DNA from: Microthyrium microscopicum
Taxonomy: Eukaryota; Ascomycota; Dothideomycetes; Microthyriales; Microthyriaceae
Assembly: GCA_010405405.1 (NCBI GenBank)
Contig: MU004230.1
Coordinates: 220,627-284,626 of the forward strand
Length of the DNA: 64,000 nt
Reading direction: 5' to 3'
Part shown: positions 30,943-42,945 of the stretch, piece after piece
Layout of the letters: every line of letters begins with the position of its first letter
Position numbering within the stretch: position 1 is the stretch's first letter
The notes under the pieces: generated by a model
Told to the model about the DNA's origin: nothing
The model's input: the letters and a program-made list of their open reading frames with translations, nothing else
Database searches by the model: none
Translations under genes and position numbers: made by a program

Positions 30943-31974
30943 ATGCTCGCCATGCCACCCTCACATTCAATCCAAGACCGCACTCCCGAATTCCACGCCA
31001 TCCTCCGCGAAGCCACACACCGTCTAAAATCCGCGCCAACATCTCAACGCGCCTCCCTCCTCTCCGCCTCCCAACAACGAAATGCTTCACCCGGCGCACC
31101 ACCCTCGCGCAGTGAATTCGCACGCCGAGCGGCAGATATCGGCCGTGGACTAAGCGCGACTATGGCAAAACTCGAACGTCTGACACAACTTGCAAGACGG
31201 AAAACGCTGTTTGATGATCGGCCCGTTGAGATCAACGAATTAACATTCGTCATCAAGCAGGATCTTACAGGGCTGGACCGGAATATCAAAGAGTTGCAAA
31301 CGCTGGTGCCGCCAAGGGAGGTCAGTCAGAAGGAGGGACAGGAGGGCGAACATAGCAAGAATGTGGTGTTCATGCTCAGGGCGCGACTGAGTACAGTTGG
31401 CGCGAGTTTCAAAGAGACGCTCGAGACGAGAACGAAGAATGTACAAGCTTCCAAGAGCAGGACAGAAAATTTCCTATCCAGTGTGGGTGCGGCTGCGACG
31501 TCTACGACACCAAATGGCACGCCTGGTCGGACGGATAGTCCGCTATATCAAGTGCCGCAACCCAACGGGAAGCCTATGAGTGCAGCGACTATGGACATTC
31601 TCTCTCTCGATCCCTCACAATCAGGCGGCTCAGCACTACTACGGCACCAGCCGGCATCAGATCAGCAGCTGTTGCTGATGGAGGAAGGAAACAACACGTA
31701 CATTGAACAGCGAGGCGAGCAAATCGACATGATTGAACGGACCATGGCAGAACTCGGCGGCATGTTCACGCAGCTAGCGGAGATGGTGTCGCTACAGGGC
31801 GAGCAGATTCAACGGATCGATGCAGATGTTGAGGACACGCTGGACAACGTCGAAGGTGCGCAGCGAGAACTACTCAAGTACTGGGGTCGGGTGAGCGGCA
31901 ATCGCTGGCTCATAGCGAAACTATTCGGTGTGCTGATGATATTCTTCCTACTATGGGTCTTGATTGCCGGTTAA
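30943..31974 (+). CDS. SED5: Syntaxin-5 type Q-SNARE (SED5), 343 aa
   Basis: The N-terminus carries I-Q-D-R-T-P-E-F-H-A-I, the short peptide by which Sed5/syntaxin-5 binds the SM protein Sly1. It is preceded by M-L-A-M-P-P-S-H-S, so the ATG at 30952 is an equally good start. An N-terminal helical domain follows. The SNARE motif spans about residues 245-315 (L-L-L-M-E-E-G-N-N-T-Y-I ... G-E-Q-I-Q-R-I-D-A-D-V-E-D-T-L) with the central-layer Gln. The final 20 residues are a tail anchor (L-F-G-V-L-M-I-F-F-L-L-W-V-L-I). Sed5 is the cis-Golgi SNARE for ER-to-Golgi and intra-Golgi fusion. The gene has no intron. Confidence 0.93.
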   Translation: MLAMPPSHSIQDRTPEFHAILREATHRLKSAPTSQRASLLSASQQRNASPGAPPSRSEFARRAADIGRGLSATMAKLERLTQLARRKTLFDDRPVEINELTFVIKQDLTGLDRNIKELQTLVPPREVSQKEGQEGEHSKNVVFMLRARLSTVGASFKETLETRTKNVQASKSRTENFLSSVGAAATSTTPNGTPGRTDSPLYQVPQPNGKPMSAATMDILSLDPSQSGGSALLRHQPASDQQLLLMEEGNNTYIEQRGEQIDMIERTMAELGGMFTQLAEMVSLQGEQIQRIDADVEDTLDNVEGAQRELLKYWGRVSGNRWLIAKLFGVLMIFFLLWVLIAG

Positions 31975-32448
31975 TCTGCCCTTGCATTTCGGTGAAGATG
32001 AGCAAAGCCTGTGTATAGTAGTCTACTGTTTCCATTTTCAAGGCTTTGGCTTGTGGCATCTTGGAGGTGTTGATTTGCAAATTTGGCATTGCTGCTTATA
32101 GATATCAGAAGCAGCGGAGAGATGAGAGCCATATTACTCTGGGCTCACATTCTTGTAGAGTATTCTTGTTCAGTTCTTCGTTGTATGCCTATTAAACCCT
32201 TACCTTACATGTTGATAATTGCTTCAATCCATAGATATTTAACCACATTTCAGACTGGAAGTAACTAGTTGATCATAACAATTCTTTGGGTGTGGAATTC
32301 GTGACTAAGGTAAAAAGGCTGAGATCCATCCATTTCCTCCCATGGTAATGCCGTCTAATAAACTCCAACCTGTAACGAATGCCGTGCTCAGTATCCGCTA
32401 TACGGACATACATAACTGAGCTAAGAGCCAAAACTCATGCGATAGGTG
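31975..32448. other. Convergent 3' intergenic region
   Basis: It separates the SED5 stop from the stop of the PA-TM-RING gene. No gene or repeat seen. Confidence 0.5.
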
Positions 32449-35022
32449 TTATCGGTCTCTATCAACATCATCCAACCTTCTCCTCCGTCCTCGCCAACGA
32501 TTGGCGTTTCGATCATAACCATATCGGTCCCAAAAGCCTCGCCATCGATCTGCTACCCATTCGCCTACGCCTGGCTCTTCTGGCTCTGGTCGCATGTCCG
32601 CGCGCTCTACGTCTTCGTCTGTTGGGATTGGTTCATGTGTGGTGGGAGAATCGTTTCGCAAAAGAGCCACGTGTGTCTGCATGGCATCGCTATCGTCGTC
32701 CGACTCGCCAGCTGAGAAGTGGACTTGACGTTCGGATGAGGAGCTGGGTTCATGTCGTGCCATGGAGCGGACGACATCGCCCTTGCAGATAGGACAGGTG
32801 CGTCGTCGAGTGGTCAGCCAAGGAGTTCTGAGACATAATATTAGCATCTCATCCTGTGATATCAGTGATTTATATACTCACATGCACTCGACGTGGAATT
32901 CGTGGCCACATGGCAGACTCATGACACGACTGATGCCGTCAATGTATTCTTCCAGACACACAACACATTCTTTTTGACGACCACCATAGCGTTTTCTCCA
33001 AGCAGCAAGGCCTTTTTCGCGTTTTTCACTTTCGGTCATCGAGATGGCGTCATCTTCTTCTTCGCTATGCTGCGACGAACTAGGACCTGCAACTTCACTC
33101 TCAGTCCTGCTTCTTGGTCGCCGATTTCTAGAATGCGAGCGTGAAATTACAGGGCGCAGACTCGTTGAGCTATGTTGTAATAGAGGAGTGGTGGGTGATG
33201 GTATTATTGGTGTGGCCAGGGCTGTACTAGAAGCTCCTGACGATGGGATGGTTTGATATGTTCGGACTGGTAGGCGATCGACAATGGACTTTGGTGCTCT
33301 CCAACGACGGCGTCGTATCCGTGACCGGATGAGTAGGACTGTATATACAACAGTAAGGGTGATTAGTGGGCTGATGACTAGGACGAGTATGGTGTCGAAA
33401 AAGGGACTAGATGACATGTTTGTAGGGGTCAGGGTGACCCAGAGTCCTTCATGAGGAGGCTGATCTGCATGGGTTTTTGTTTCGGAGATTTTGGTATCTT
33501 CAGCCTTTTCGGCCGCGGCTTTGGCCTTCTGGTTTCCATTGGATTGTATCTCTGCGGAATCTTTAGAAGACTTTTCTGCCTTGACTTTCTCTGACTTTGT
33601 ATTCTTGGTGACTTTTGCACCAGTTGACTTATCAGCCGGGAAGGTTCCATCTCTTCTATATTCACCACTGCTAGGAGTAATACTTCCTCCAGCGAAGCGC
33701 TTGTCTTTGGGACTCTTCGGATCGCTCAAAGCCTTGGATTTGGAGTTTGAGGTTTTCGATAATCCAGGGTCTCGCCAATCTTGGACGCCAATCACAAAAT
33801 CTGGAGACTTATTCCCGCCATTGTTTGAACCAGATTTTCGTGAGACGTCTTCCCACTCTGACAGCTGGACCCATTCATGGTCGCCACTATTTGGTGGCCG
33901 TGTGTTACCATTACTTGAGCTACTCCGGCCAAACAATCCAAACAGGGAAAAAATTGTACCGAAGAAACCGCGAGATGTTGTAGAGCTATCATTATCGATA
34001 TTCTTGGCCGAGGACTTGCCATTGGCTTGTTTTGGCTTTGGATTCTTTGTTGATTTTGTTGCAAATTTATCATTTGCGTCCTTGGAGGTTCCATCCTCTG
34101 ATGCCCCATTACCAATTGACGGATTCGCGCTGAAGCCGTAAGGTGGTATTAACGAAGACAATAGGTGTGCGGTGGTATGTGATGTGAATAGAGCCGGAAT
34201 GGTTATGTTGCTGGTATCTCCTTTGGCATACATTGTTATAAGTGGCCCACCAGGAATATTGTCTCCGACAATTAGAGCCGTGGCTCCTCGACGTTGCGCC
34301 CATTTGACCTTTTCGTAGAATCCACAACCTCCTCGGCTCAAAAGCACAACTTTTCCACGGATTGCAGCGCTTTCTTGAAGAGATTGTATGTCAGCGCCAG
34401 ACTCATCCTCCGCAGTGCCGTCTATATCCGCGAGAGCCTGGTACAGGTGATCGTCAGTACCATCATCTTGTGCAATCTTTTTCTTTGGAACCTGTTCTTC
34501 CTCTTCTTCAACATCATCAATCTCATTCTTCTCTTTGGACGACCTCTTGGCTTGTGTTGCTTTGGATTTGGTGGTGGTTTCCGACTGAGCGGCGACTGCC
34601 AGCTTCTTTTTCGTAGATCCCTCGATGGGCTTTCCACCAAGTTTAGATAGACTTTCATCCCAACCTGGCACATCACTACAACCCAGTTCTCCTTCTGGAA
34701 CTTTTTCTGCGCCGACCCAACCGCGGGGATCTTCGCCAAATCCACTCCCTATCCATAGTTGCCCGCTCAGCCCTTTGGCAGGTAGTAGTGGACCAAAGGC
34801 AGCCGGTCGCGATAAGAAAAATGTAGAGTTGTCGTCCGTCAAAGCTATGATGGCGGATAGAGGAAAGAGTGGCGTGTTGAAAGACACCAGCGCGCGAATG
34901 CCGCTCCTTCTCTGGGCTCCATGTTTGGCGGAGTATGGGTTGGAGTTACGCGGAACAAGGAGGAGAACAAGAACTGTCGCAAGACAGCACAGTATTAATA
35001 AAAAGATGCGGGATGGTCGCAT
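32449..35022 (-). CDS. PA-TM-RING E3 ubiquitin ligase, 839 aa
   Basis: Exons 35022-32882 and 32827-32449 join within the RING domain, giving H-V-E-C-I-T-P-W-L-T-T-R-R-R-T-C-P-I-C. I start at the first ATG (M-R-P-S-R-I-F), followed at once by a hydrophobic signal peptide or anchor (L-L-I-L-C-C-L-A-T-V-L-V-L-L-L-V). A protease-associated domain lies at about residues 200-300 (V-V-L-L-S-R-G-G-C-G-F-Y-E-K-V-K-W-A-Q-R). A Lys/Ser-rich region, one membrane segment near residue 545 and a RING-H2 (C-V-V-C-L-E-E-Y ... L-P-C-G-H-E-F-H) follow. The order PA, membrane, RING defines endomembrane ligases that sort or degrade membrane proteins. The C-terminal tail is acidic, then Arg-rich. Confidence 0.9.
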
Positions 35023-35852
35023 TGTGACAATATGAAGAAAAAGGCAGGGCACCCTAGGCCGAAGGGGCAAGCGGCGGAGATGGGTTCATGTAGAAGGCTA
35101 ATGAGGACCACGACGGATCCGGCGTTGGATGGAAGATATACAAGGCGCGGAGATGTGAGTTGAGAAGGATCGTTATCGGGTGATGGAGGTGGTTGAAGGA
35201 GAAGAGTTCAGTATGTATGGGGATTGTCTCATGAGGCTGTCATGACATGGTCATCCGCGAGTACTGACTGGCTGGGGTCCGCTGGGGATATGCAGCTGCG
35301 CGGTGTTGATGGTTGGGTGGAGCGGGGGCAGGAGAAGGGCGTTGAAATTGCCAAGACGACTCCCAGAATCTGGAAGGCTAGAGTAATATTCTCAGCTATC
35401 AGGTTTGAGCGTGAAGATATTGTCTTACTTTTCTTATTAGTTGATACTGAGTCTATTCACAAGCTGGCGAAGAGGTGGCGAGGCGTGTGGTCCAAATGCG
35501 GCGGAAAGAAGAGGTCACGCGATCTTGGTTCTATCCTTCCAACTTTCTACCAAATACACTTGAACAATTCAGCATAAAGTTAACTTATGGTCAGATAAAT
35601 CAATTCTTACAAGGTGCAAGTAGGTAGTATGTATCTAAAGTTTATCGCATGCGATGGGAGAATTGGGACCTTTTCTTTGGAAAGAGCATGTGATAGTAGC
35701 TACATTGCCCCTCTTCTCTTCTGGAGCCCCCGCTCCTTAGGTGTTGCCAAGCCAAGGCTACCAGATTGGTTTGAAGCATTCAATGAAGCTGTCCAGAACA
35801 CCATCTGCCTACCGCACATCCATATGGTCCTTCGCAACGTAGTCCAGTAATC
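35023..35852. other. Intergenic region between divergent genes
   Basis: Shared promoter space for the PA-TM-RING gene and TVP23. An 18-bp palindromic repeat lies at 35642-35659. Nothing else is recognised. Confidence 0.5.
35642..35659. repeat. Palindromic 18-mer identical to one at 30392
   Basis: TTATCGCATGCGATGGGA occurs here and, letter for letter, at 30392-30409. It holds the family core TATCGCATGCGATGG. It lies 194 bp upstream of the TVP23 start. Confidence 0.7.
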
Positions 35853-36600
35853 ATGGCCGATCAACCACAGGCCGGCGACCTCTCCTGGAAGCTTAGCTCT
35901 CATCCCGTCACTTTAGTCACCTTTCTTGGATTTCGAACTGGTGAGCCTGCAGTTCCAAACTTCCAACATCGGTCCGAGAAGCACTGCTAACATCACGAAG
36001 CAAGCCTGTTGGTTTACATTCTAGGACTCTGGTTCACCCAGAACTTGTACGTTACATCGATTCATCTCTTGCTACTGCGAATCTAACTACAATAGCGTCC
36101 TCGTTTTCATCATAACCGTCGTACTTCTCGCCGTCGATTTCTACTACCTCAAGAATATTGCCGGTCGGAGGCTTGTAGGTCTACGATGGTGGAATGAAGT
36201 CAACCCTTCCACCGGCGAATCACAATGGGTGTTTGAATCTTCAGACCCAGAGACAAGGCAGATCAATGCGACAGACCGGAGGTTCTTCTGGTTGGCCCTC
36301 TATGCGCAACCGGCCCTCTGGATTGTCATGGGCGTGGTTGCCATTATAAAACTTCTTAGCTTCATGGCTACGCCCTTGTGGTTAACTCTAGTTGGTGAGT
36401 TTATTGGTCTCCTTCCAATTTCGATACCAAGCTTACGTGCTGTAGTCATCGCCCTGGTATTGACCGTCACAAACACACTTGCATTTTCACGATGCGACAA
36501 GTTTAGTCAGGCGTCGAATTTTGCTTCGACCGCTTTCAACGCTGGAGGTATTGGTGGACGGGTAGCAACTGGAATGCTCAGTCGTTTGTGGCCTTTTTAG
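35853..36600 (+). CDS. TVP23: Golgi membrane protein TVP23, 195 aa
   Basis: Exons 35853-35940, 36001-36046, 36096-36394 and 36446-36600 join in frame. The start [20 protein letters not shown] is typical of the family. Membrane segments alternate with conserved stretches: [43 protein letters not shown], and [12 protein letters not shown]. The length equals the family norm. TVP23 is a conserved Golgi vesicle protein working in membrane traffic. Four exons in 750 bp is dense for this window. Confidence 0.93.
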
Positions 36601-36667
36601 TGATGTATGAATAAAAGCTGCCGAAATGGTGGCGCATGTCCTCATTGGTTGTATTTGATATCCAATT

Positions 36668-37612
36668 TCAAGCAAGCACTTGTTTTGGTTTTTTGGTATC
36701 CTTCTCGAGATTAAGTGCTTTATGTCGTCTGAGTTCAGGATCTGCAGATTCTCCAAGATGTGCTTCGTTCCAGCATCTGGAGCAGTATAAATCTCCATCA
36801 CAGCCACGACACTGAAGAGTAGCATCGTCAAAGCATATCTCGCACCAGTTTTCATCCTCTTTCTCCTCATCGTCAGAGGATTTTACTTTTGAGCCAGGGG
36901 TAGATGGAAGATCAAGTCCAGAGCTTGTCTTTGGTGCCGCTGATGGAACGGAGGGTAGTTCCAGTGAAGATTCATCTGCATTCTCTTGTATTGGCTTGGG
37001 ACGAAGCTGACTAGGTGTATCCGGGAGTTGAAGAATAGACTCTGTTTGCTCTGATTCGTCATTATTCTCGCCGGTGTCTTCTTCTTCATCCAGATTGAGC
37101 TCAGCTAACAATTGTTCAATATCATCCTCTGTCACTGGATCATCAGCGTTTGCTGTCTTCTCATGACCTTCGTCTCCATTTCCTTTGGTGGAGCTGGTTT
37201 CACTCTCTTCACCATTGTTCTCCGCCTTTTCATCCTCCGAGCGTTTTTGTGCCAATACTCTTCGAGCATCAGCAAGAGTAGATTTGACCTCTGCTGCATC
37301 AGTCTTTGTAAATTCCGGGCCAGCACTCAAGTGTCGAATAGCCTCATTCATTTCCTTACGATCCTCCTTCGATAGACCCAGAGAAGTAATGTCCTCCGCT
37401 TTCAGCGACTCTGTTGGAGCTTCTTCGACCAATCCTTCTGTAGCTTCGCCATTTGAAAGTCGCCCTCCTCTTATATTTCGAAGTCTGTCCTCAAGCGTGC
37501 TAGCTTTGGGCTGCGAATTCGCGAGACTTGATGATTTGTCCAGGCTAATGTTTGACTTTCTTAGAGCATTCAAGCGAGCCAAAAGACCTGCGTCATCAAC
37601 GCGATTCGACAT
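36668..37612 (-). CDS. ANCHR/ZFYVE19-like zinc finger protein, 314 aa
   Basis: This is a single exon. The N-terminal half is Lys/Ser/Glu-rich with short conserved elements (L-L-A-R-L-N-A-L-R-K-S; L-E-D-R-L-R-N-I-R). A central motif D-I-E-Q-L-L-A-E-L-N-L-D resembles the MIT-interacting motif of ANCHR. The C-terminal Cys/His module reads W-C-E-I-C-F-D-D-A-T-L-Q-C-R-G-C-D-G-D-L-Y-C-S-R-C-W, then H-L-G and R-R-H-K-A-L-N-L, as in a B-box-like finger. Animal ANCHR holds the ESCRT ATPase VPS4 back during the abscission checkpoint. A link to ESCRT or cytokinesis in fungi is by homology only. Confidence 0.78.
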   Translation of the reverse strand: MSNRVDDAGLLARLNALRKSNISLDKSSSLANSQPKASTLEDRLRNIRGGRLSNGEATEGLVEEAPTESLKAEDITSLGLSKEDRKEMNEAIRHLSAGPEFTKTDAAEVKSTLADARRVLAQKRSEDEKAENNGEESETSSTKGNGDEGHEKTANADDPVTEDDIEQLLAELNLDEEEDTGENNDESEQTESILQLPDTPSQLRPKPIQENADESSLELPSVPSAAPKTSSGLDLPSTPGSKVKSSDDEEKEDENWCEICFDDATLQCRGCDGDLYCSRCWNEAHLGESADPELRRHKALNLEKDTKKPKQVLA

Positions 37613-38447
37613 ATTTGAGAACGATCAATTCTAAATATTTAGAAGTTCAGATAAAGAGTAGGTAAACTTCAGTCGAGATAACTGATGGTAGCTATGAATC
37701 ACTAGCGTTCCCGATTGAAGCCGGGAAACTCAACACCAGAATCCCCGATCGGACCGAGCATTTCCAACTTCATTCAGCACAAGTCAAAAAAATTTCAACC
37801 TTCATCACCCTTTTTCATCCTAGTGACTTGCTATGCGATACTATCAGGGTATACAAATCTGATTCCACCGTTTTCGATGGCGCCTATTGCATGGCAACAG
37901 GGACATATTCCACTCCAGAAACGGAAGATCCACAGCTAGCCCCTATAAGCGTCAACAATGACAAATTTCGCATCGACATCAAAGAGATCTGATCTTCAAG
38001 ATGAGCAAGTACCCAGAGCTATAGAAGACCCTACTAACCAACCAAGTTGATCTCAACTCTTTCACACAAGCACAACCTTGCCCTCCATATTAATTTGACC
38101 TTCTTAGCCAGGTACTCTATTCTCTACCAAGCAAGACAAGCAAGGTATAGCTACTACTGACTATTGGGGAAATTCCGTTCAAGGACATGAATTTCTACAA
38201 TGCTATTTACAATGCAATATATTCACATTAACTTACATCTCTTCTCCAAGCATTTTGATTCGCAATTTGTGCTCATCTTTATACAGGATTGCTGCTATTT
38301 CTCCGCAAATAACATTTGGGACAATGATGTACTCCCTGCTCAAATAAAGGTGTAGTCTCGTCATGGGATACTTTTTCGTTTGCGGCCTGTTGGTTTAACA
38401 CGATAGCCGTCCTTTCGTTCTTTTGATATACATTCGTTTTCGTCGCG
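37613..38447. other. Intergenic region between divergent genes
   Basis: Promoter space for the ANCHR-like gene and the beta-glucosidase. A GTG-initiated minus-strand frame (38279-38509) shows no conserved motif. No RNA or repeat is supported. Confidence 0.45.
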
Positions 38448-40960
38448 ATGCGTTCCTTAACATTATATTCGCTTCTTAGCGCAACAGTCGTTTCCGGCTC
38501 CACAGTCACTAGACGAGACAGTAAGTTCTACTCTCCTCCATCTTCCGGCACAAAAGATTGACCAAAGCCCAGCCAGCGATACAGCTCGAGACTACTCTAA
38601 CCTCCCAAACCCAAAAGGCATATCCTGGACCCAAGCCTACGCCCGCGCCAACGCCTCCCTCGCCCTGCTCTCTAAAGATGAAAAAACCGGCATCGTAACT
38701 GGCACTGGCTGGCAAAAAGGCACCTGCGTAGGCAACACGCGCGCCATTCCCAAGATCAAATACCCCTCCCTCTGCCTCCAAGATGGACCAGTCGGCATTC
38801 GCTACCAAAAGCAAGTCTCCGTGTTTCCTGCCGGTGTCCATGCGGCAAGTACTTGGGATGTGAATCTCATGTACAAGCGTGGATACGCACTGGGCGAGGA
38901 AGCACGCGGCGTGGGCGTACATGTACAGCTGGGACCGGTAGCAGGTCCGCTGGGCAAGATTCCGCATGGTGGTAGGAATTGGGAGGGTTTTAGTCCGGAT
39001 CCATATTTGACGGGTATTGCGATGATGGAAACGATTATGGGGATGCAGGAGGCGGGTGTGCAGGCGAATGCGAAGCATTATATCGGGAATGAGCAGGTAA
39101 GAGCTTACTTATCCACTGTTCGGAAGATTAGGGAAGCTAACGTGGACTGTGTGTATAGGAAGTTTCGCGGACGACAGTCACGTCTAACATTGATGATCGT
39201 ACAATGCATGAGTTGTATTTGTGGCCGTTTGCGGACGCAGTGCAGGCAAATGTGGCGAGTGTGATGTGCTCGTATAACAAGCTCAATGGCACGTGGGCGT
39301 GTGAGAATGAAAAGGTGTTGAAGGGGTTGTTGAAGAGTGAATTGGAGTTCAAGGGATATGTTATGTCCGATTGGGATGCACAGCACACGACGGTGGAAAG
39401 TGCTAATACTGGGTTGGACAGTGAGTTATTTGTCTCATTCGGTGGAAAATGTTGCTAATACAAGGGGCAGTGACTATGCCAGGCTCAGATTTCAATGGTG
39501 GAAATGTCTATTGGGGGAAAACTCTAGCTTCGTCTGTCCCTGGGCGGGTTGCAGAATCAAGACTTGATGATATGGTTCGGAGAGTTTTGGCTTCTTGGTA
39601 CTATCTTGGACAAGATCAAGGGTATCCCACGACTACAGTGAATAGCTGGAAAGGAGGTACTGGAGGACCAAACGTTCAAAAGGACCACAAGGACGTAGCT
39701 CGCGCTGTGGCAAGAGACGGAATCGTTCTTCTTAAGAATGACGATAACATCCTTCCGCTCAAGTCGCCAAAGTCTCTCGCCATTATCGGACAAGATGCGA
39801 TTGTCAATCCCAAGGGCGCCAACGCTTGTGCTGATAGAGGCTGCGATGATGGAACTCTGGCCATGGGTTATGGGTCAGGAACTGCTGAATATCCCGTATG
39901 TGTGACAAAGTTCTCGTTGATGCATCTGCTGATCTAGCATAGTATCTATCCGCGCCACTTGATGCGATCAAGTTAAGGTCAACCAAGGATGGAACTAAAA
40001 TCATAACTTCCACCACAGACAGTACAAGCTCAGGTGCATCTGCTGCCAAACAAGCTGATATCGCCATTGTCTTCATCAACTCCAACGCTGGTGAGCAATA
40101 CGTCAAGGTGGATCCCAACCCTGAAGGCGACCGTATCAACTTGGACCCATGGCACAACGGAAATGATCTCGTTTCAGCAGTCGCAAAGGCTGGAAAGCCA
40201 ATAATCGTCGTTGTTCACAGCGTTGGCCCAATCCTTCTTGAGAAGATCCTTGCTTTGTCCAATGTCAAAGCCATTGTCTGGGCTGGTCTACCAGGACAAG
40301 AAAGCGGCAATTCACTTGCTGATATCCTGTATGGTGATACTGCACCAAATGGCAAACTTCCATACACTATTGCTAAGACCGAGGCCGATTATGGTGTTCA
40401 GGCATCTCAGAACAAGGTCGACAACTTCAAGGAAGGTATCTACATTGATTATCGACACTTTGACAAAGCCAAGATTGAGCCGCGTTATGAGTTTGGCTTT
40501 GGTCTATGTAAGCCCTGTCACAAGCATTTGAGTATACATACTAATCGTGACAGCTTATACCACATTTGACTATGCCAACCTAACACTCAGTGGAGACAAG
40601 AACGTCAAGCGAGACATCCAAGGGCCAAAACCACAATCTACTCTCTACGCATCAACCGGACATCGCATCTCTGCAACAATCACCAACTCCGGAAAAGTAG
40701 CCGGTGCAGAAGTTCCTCAACTCTACTTGTCATTCCCAACGATTGGCGCCGTAGACTTCCCTCCTCAGCAACTAAGAGGTTTCCAGAAGATATTCTTGAA
40801 GCCGGGCGAGAGCAAGAAGGTCACTTTCACCTTGAGGAACAAGGACGTCAGCTATTGGGACATTCGCTCTCAGGACTGGTCGCCTGTAAAGGGCCAGGTC
40901 GGGGTCAAGATTGCGGGTAGTTCGAGGCTAACGGGAGCTTCTAGAATACTTAATCTTTAA
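38448..40960 (+). CDS. Secreted GH3 beta-glucosidase, 751 aa
   Basis: Six exons (38448-38520, 38573-39096, 39159-39420, 39471-39895, 39943-40507, 40554-40960) join in frame. Exon 1 encodes a signal peptide, [17 protein letters not shown]. The GH3 N-terminal domain shows [19 protein letters not shown] and the nucleophile motif [11 protein letters not shown], where the Asp of S-D-W is the catalytic base carrier. The second domain includes D-G-I-V-L-L-K-N and [12 protein letters not shown] fibronectin III-like end (F-G-F-G-L-S-Y-T-T-F) completes the family. It should release glucose from beta-glucosides outside the cell. Exact substrate preference is not readable. Confidence 0.92.
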
Positions 40961-41238
40961 GCGGATTTTCGCGCTGCAATAATGCAAGTAATCGAGATTA
41001 CTTCCAAATGCTTCTTTGGAGTGTTTTATTCTGACAATGCTACGGTCTTTGACTGGACTTAGCACTTCTTTGGTTTCTGGTTGATGCTTGATTGGCAATG
41101 GTGCCTGTCCATATGTGTTGACTTGACTTTGTGGCTAATGTAATGGCATATTATTAGACTCATCGGAGTAAAATGTACCTTCACAATACGTCAACCCTTT
41201 TGAACGTGTAAGCCAAGCCAAGTAACAGCTATCAACCG

Positions 41239-41308
41239 GGTGACCAAAAAATGGCGCGCTCCCATCAAGTATGATGTCGCCCATCGCGCTTCTTAATAAA
41301 AAGTCACC
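41239..41308. repeat. Fragment of the dispersed inverted-repeat family (copy D)
   Basis: It begins GGTGACCAAAAAATGGCGCG, continues CTCCCATCAAG and ends AATAAAAAGTCACC, so the outermost 6 bp (GGTGAC/GTCACC) are inverted. The inner part matches the family end motif AATGGCGnrCTCCCATC. It lies in the 495-bp interval downstream of the beta-glucosidase, which holds no gene. Confidence 0.6.
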
Positions 41309-41455
41309 TGGTTTGCACCGCATTTAATGGGGGATCGAGTTAATATGCATTAAATACCTGAGGAATACAATCCGTTGCAATAGAGCGTAACAAATAGTAG
41401 ACAATATACATCATACGCCCAGTCGGCTATCAAGTAGCGCAGGCTGTCCTCTACT

Positions 41456-42102
41456 CTACTCCGTTACCTCATCGCTCGCCTCATGTCTACGCTTAGCTTC
41501 CATGGGGCCAAATTCGTCGCTCGTCTTATGTTTACGCTCATCATCGAGAGTGAAAGTTGCAACGCTTTGATCCCAAACACACAGCCAAGCATCCAATATC
41601 GTTTCAGATCCTACAAGACTGCCGTAATGCTCGCGATTCTCCGGAAACTCAAAGTCACCACTGAAAGATCCATCAGGGAACTCAAAGGCTCGATCGCGTA
41701 GCTCTACGCATTGTTTCTTTGGCTTCCACGGAACGGCGAGGCCAAAGTGACGACTCATTACGTTGGAGATGGTCTGCTCAATGTGAGAGCGTACTCGCTT
41801 ACACAGCATCAGTTTTCCGAATGCATCCGTACGCTCCGGACCGTTCAGTGTTGGAGTTTGAACGGCAGCTTTGGCATCGTTGGTGGCGCGCATTAGGCGT
41901 TCATGGGCCTGTCGTGCCGTCCATTTGCGCTCGGATGGGTGGTATCTAGCAGATTTGTGTTGTCCCAATTTGTTTGATGGCAGTGATGGGTGGGCTATGA
42001 TTCGGCCTACCATTGCTGGTGCTGGGTTGGAGGTTAGCAGCTGTATATAGATTTAGACAGAGGAGGTATATGGAACCTACCTGCATCTTGGGGGTTCGAC
42101 AT
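41456..42102 (-). CDS. Unknown protein, 195 aa
   Basis: Exon 1 (42102-42081) encodes M-S-N-P-Q-D-A; a 59-nt intron (GTAGGT/CCCAG) joins it in frame to exon 2 (42021-41456). The protein begins A-P-A-M-V-G-R-I-I-A-H-P and has basic H-K-S-A-R-Y-H-P-S-E-R-K-W-T, then A-H-E-R-L-M-R-A-T. An aromatic-acidic part includes F-E-F-P-D-G-S-F-S-G-D-F-E-F-P-E-N. No signal peptide or membrane segment is evident, and no family is recognised. The C-terminus is Lys/Glu-rich. Confidence 0.6.
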
Positions 42103-42945
42103 GGCTAAGAGGTTGTGTCTATAGACTTGACTAAAGATGCTAGTCCGGTGGAAACGTATCAGGGGTCTGTGATGGTGATCACTTCAGACTTGACAAAGTT
42201 CTTATGGTTGGAAGATAGTAAAAGGGGGATGGCGTTACCAAAGTTGCTGAATGTGTTATACGGAAAGGAGAATGGTTTGTCGACTTGTTGAGGTTTGGAA
42301 GACTTGAATATACATCTCAGAAACCATCTGGTAACTATTTCACCTGGCAAAGTCGCAAGGCTTTCACTTGTTGATGCTTTGAGCTGGCAATGCTTTCAGA
42401 TGGCAATGCCTTCACCTAAAAATACCTGATCACCAGTCTTGCTTTGATTGGGAGCTCCACCTGAACTCGTCCAGCATGGAGTTGAGCTCCACGGATTGTA
42501 TTACAGGCGTTAGCTCTGCCAGACTTGCGATTGACAATGAATAAGGTAGTACTAGGAGGTAACGCATATTTGTCCATCGAAAAACATGAACGTTCCCTAT
42601 GGCAAACTATTCACTTGCCTCTGAAGCGTAGCAGATGGTCGCTATCGCACTCGATGGGAGCAGGCCGTTGATTTTGTCATTCAGTTTGTTCAGTATAATG
42701 AAGAAGTAATTGATTGAGCAATCGCAGAATCATAAATGAAATGCAAGGCAGTATACCCTCCAAAGTCTTGCTATTAGAACGCCCACCTTGCTTTCAGGCG
42801 GAGCTTTATTGGATCAGAGGCGAAGGAAACTCCAGCTCTGCAAAACTAAAGAGATGACATTTCTCAAAATGCGACCCAGATACAGCACGCCCAATAATAC
42901 GCTAACACTTCAAACTTAGAAATCCAGGCTTCGTTACTTCTTATC
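42103..42945. other. Intergenic region with a repeat fragment
   Basis: No gene. A family fragment (copy E) lies at about 42645-42692: TATCGCACTCGATGGGAG, then GTTGATTTTGTCATTC, which in reverse reads GAATGACAAAATCAACGGCC and CTCCCATCGAGTGCGATA, a good match to the family end. Confidence 0.55.

Noticed and set aside
30943-36600. Golgi gene cluster (SED5, PA-TM-RING, TVP23) as a functional unit
   Set aside because: The genes have separate promoters and mixed orientation; adjacency alone does not show a functional cluster.
38279-38509. Minus-strand frame upstream of the beta-glucosidase
   Set aside because: It lacks an ATG start, has no motif and overlaps the signal-peptide exon of the beta-glucosidase.
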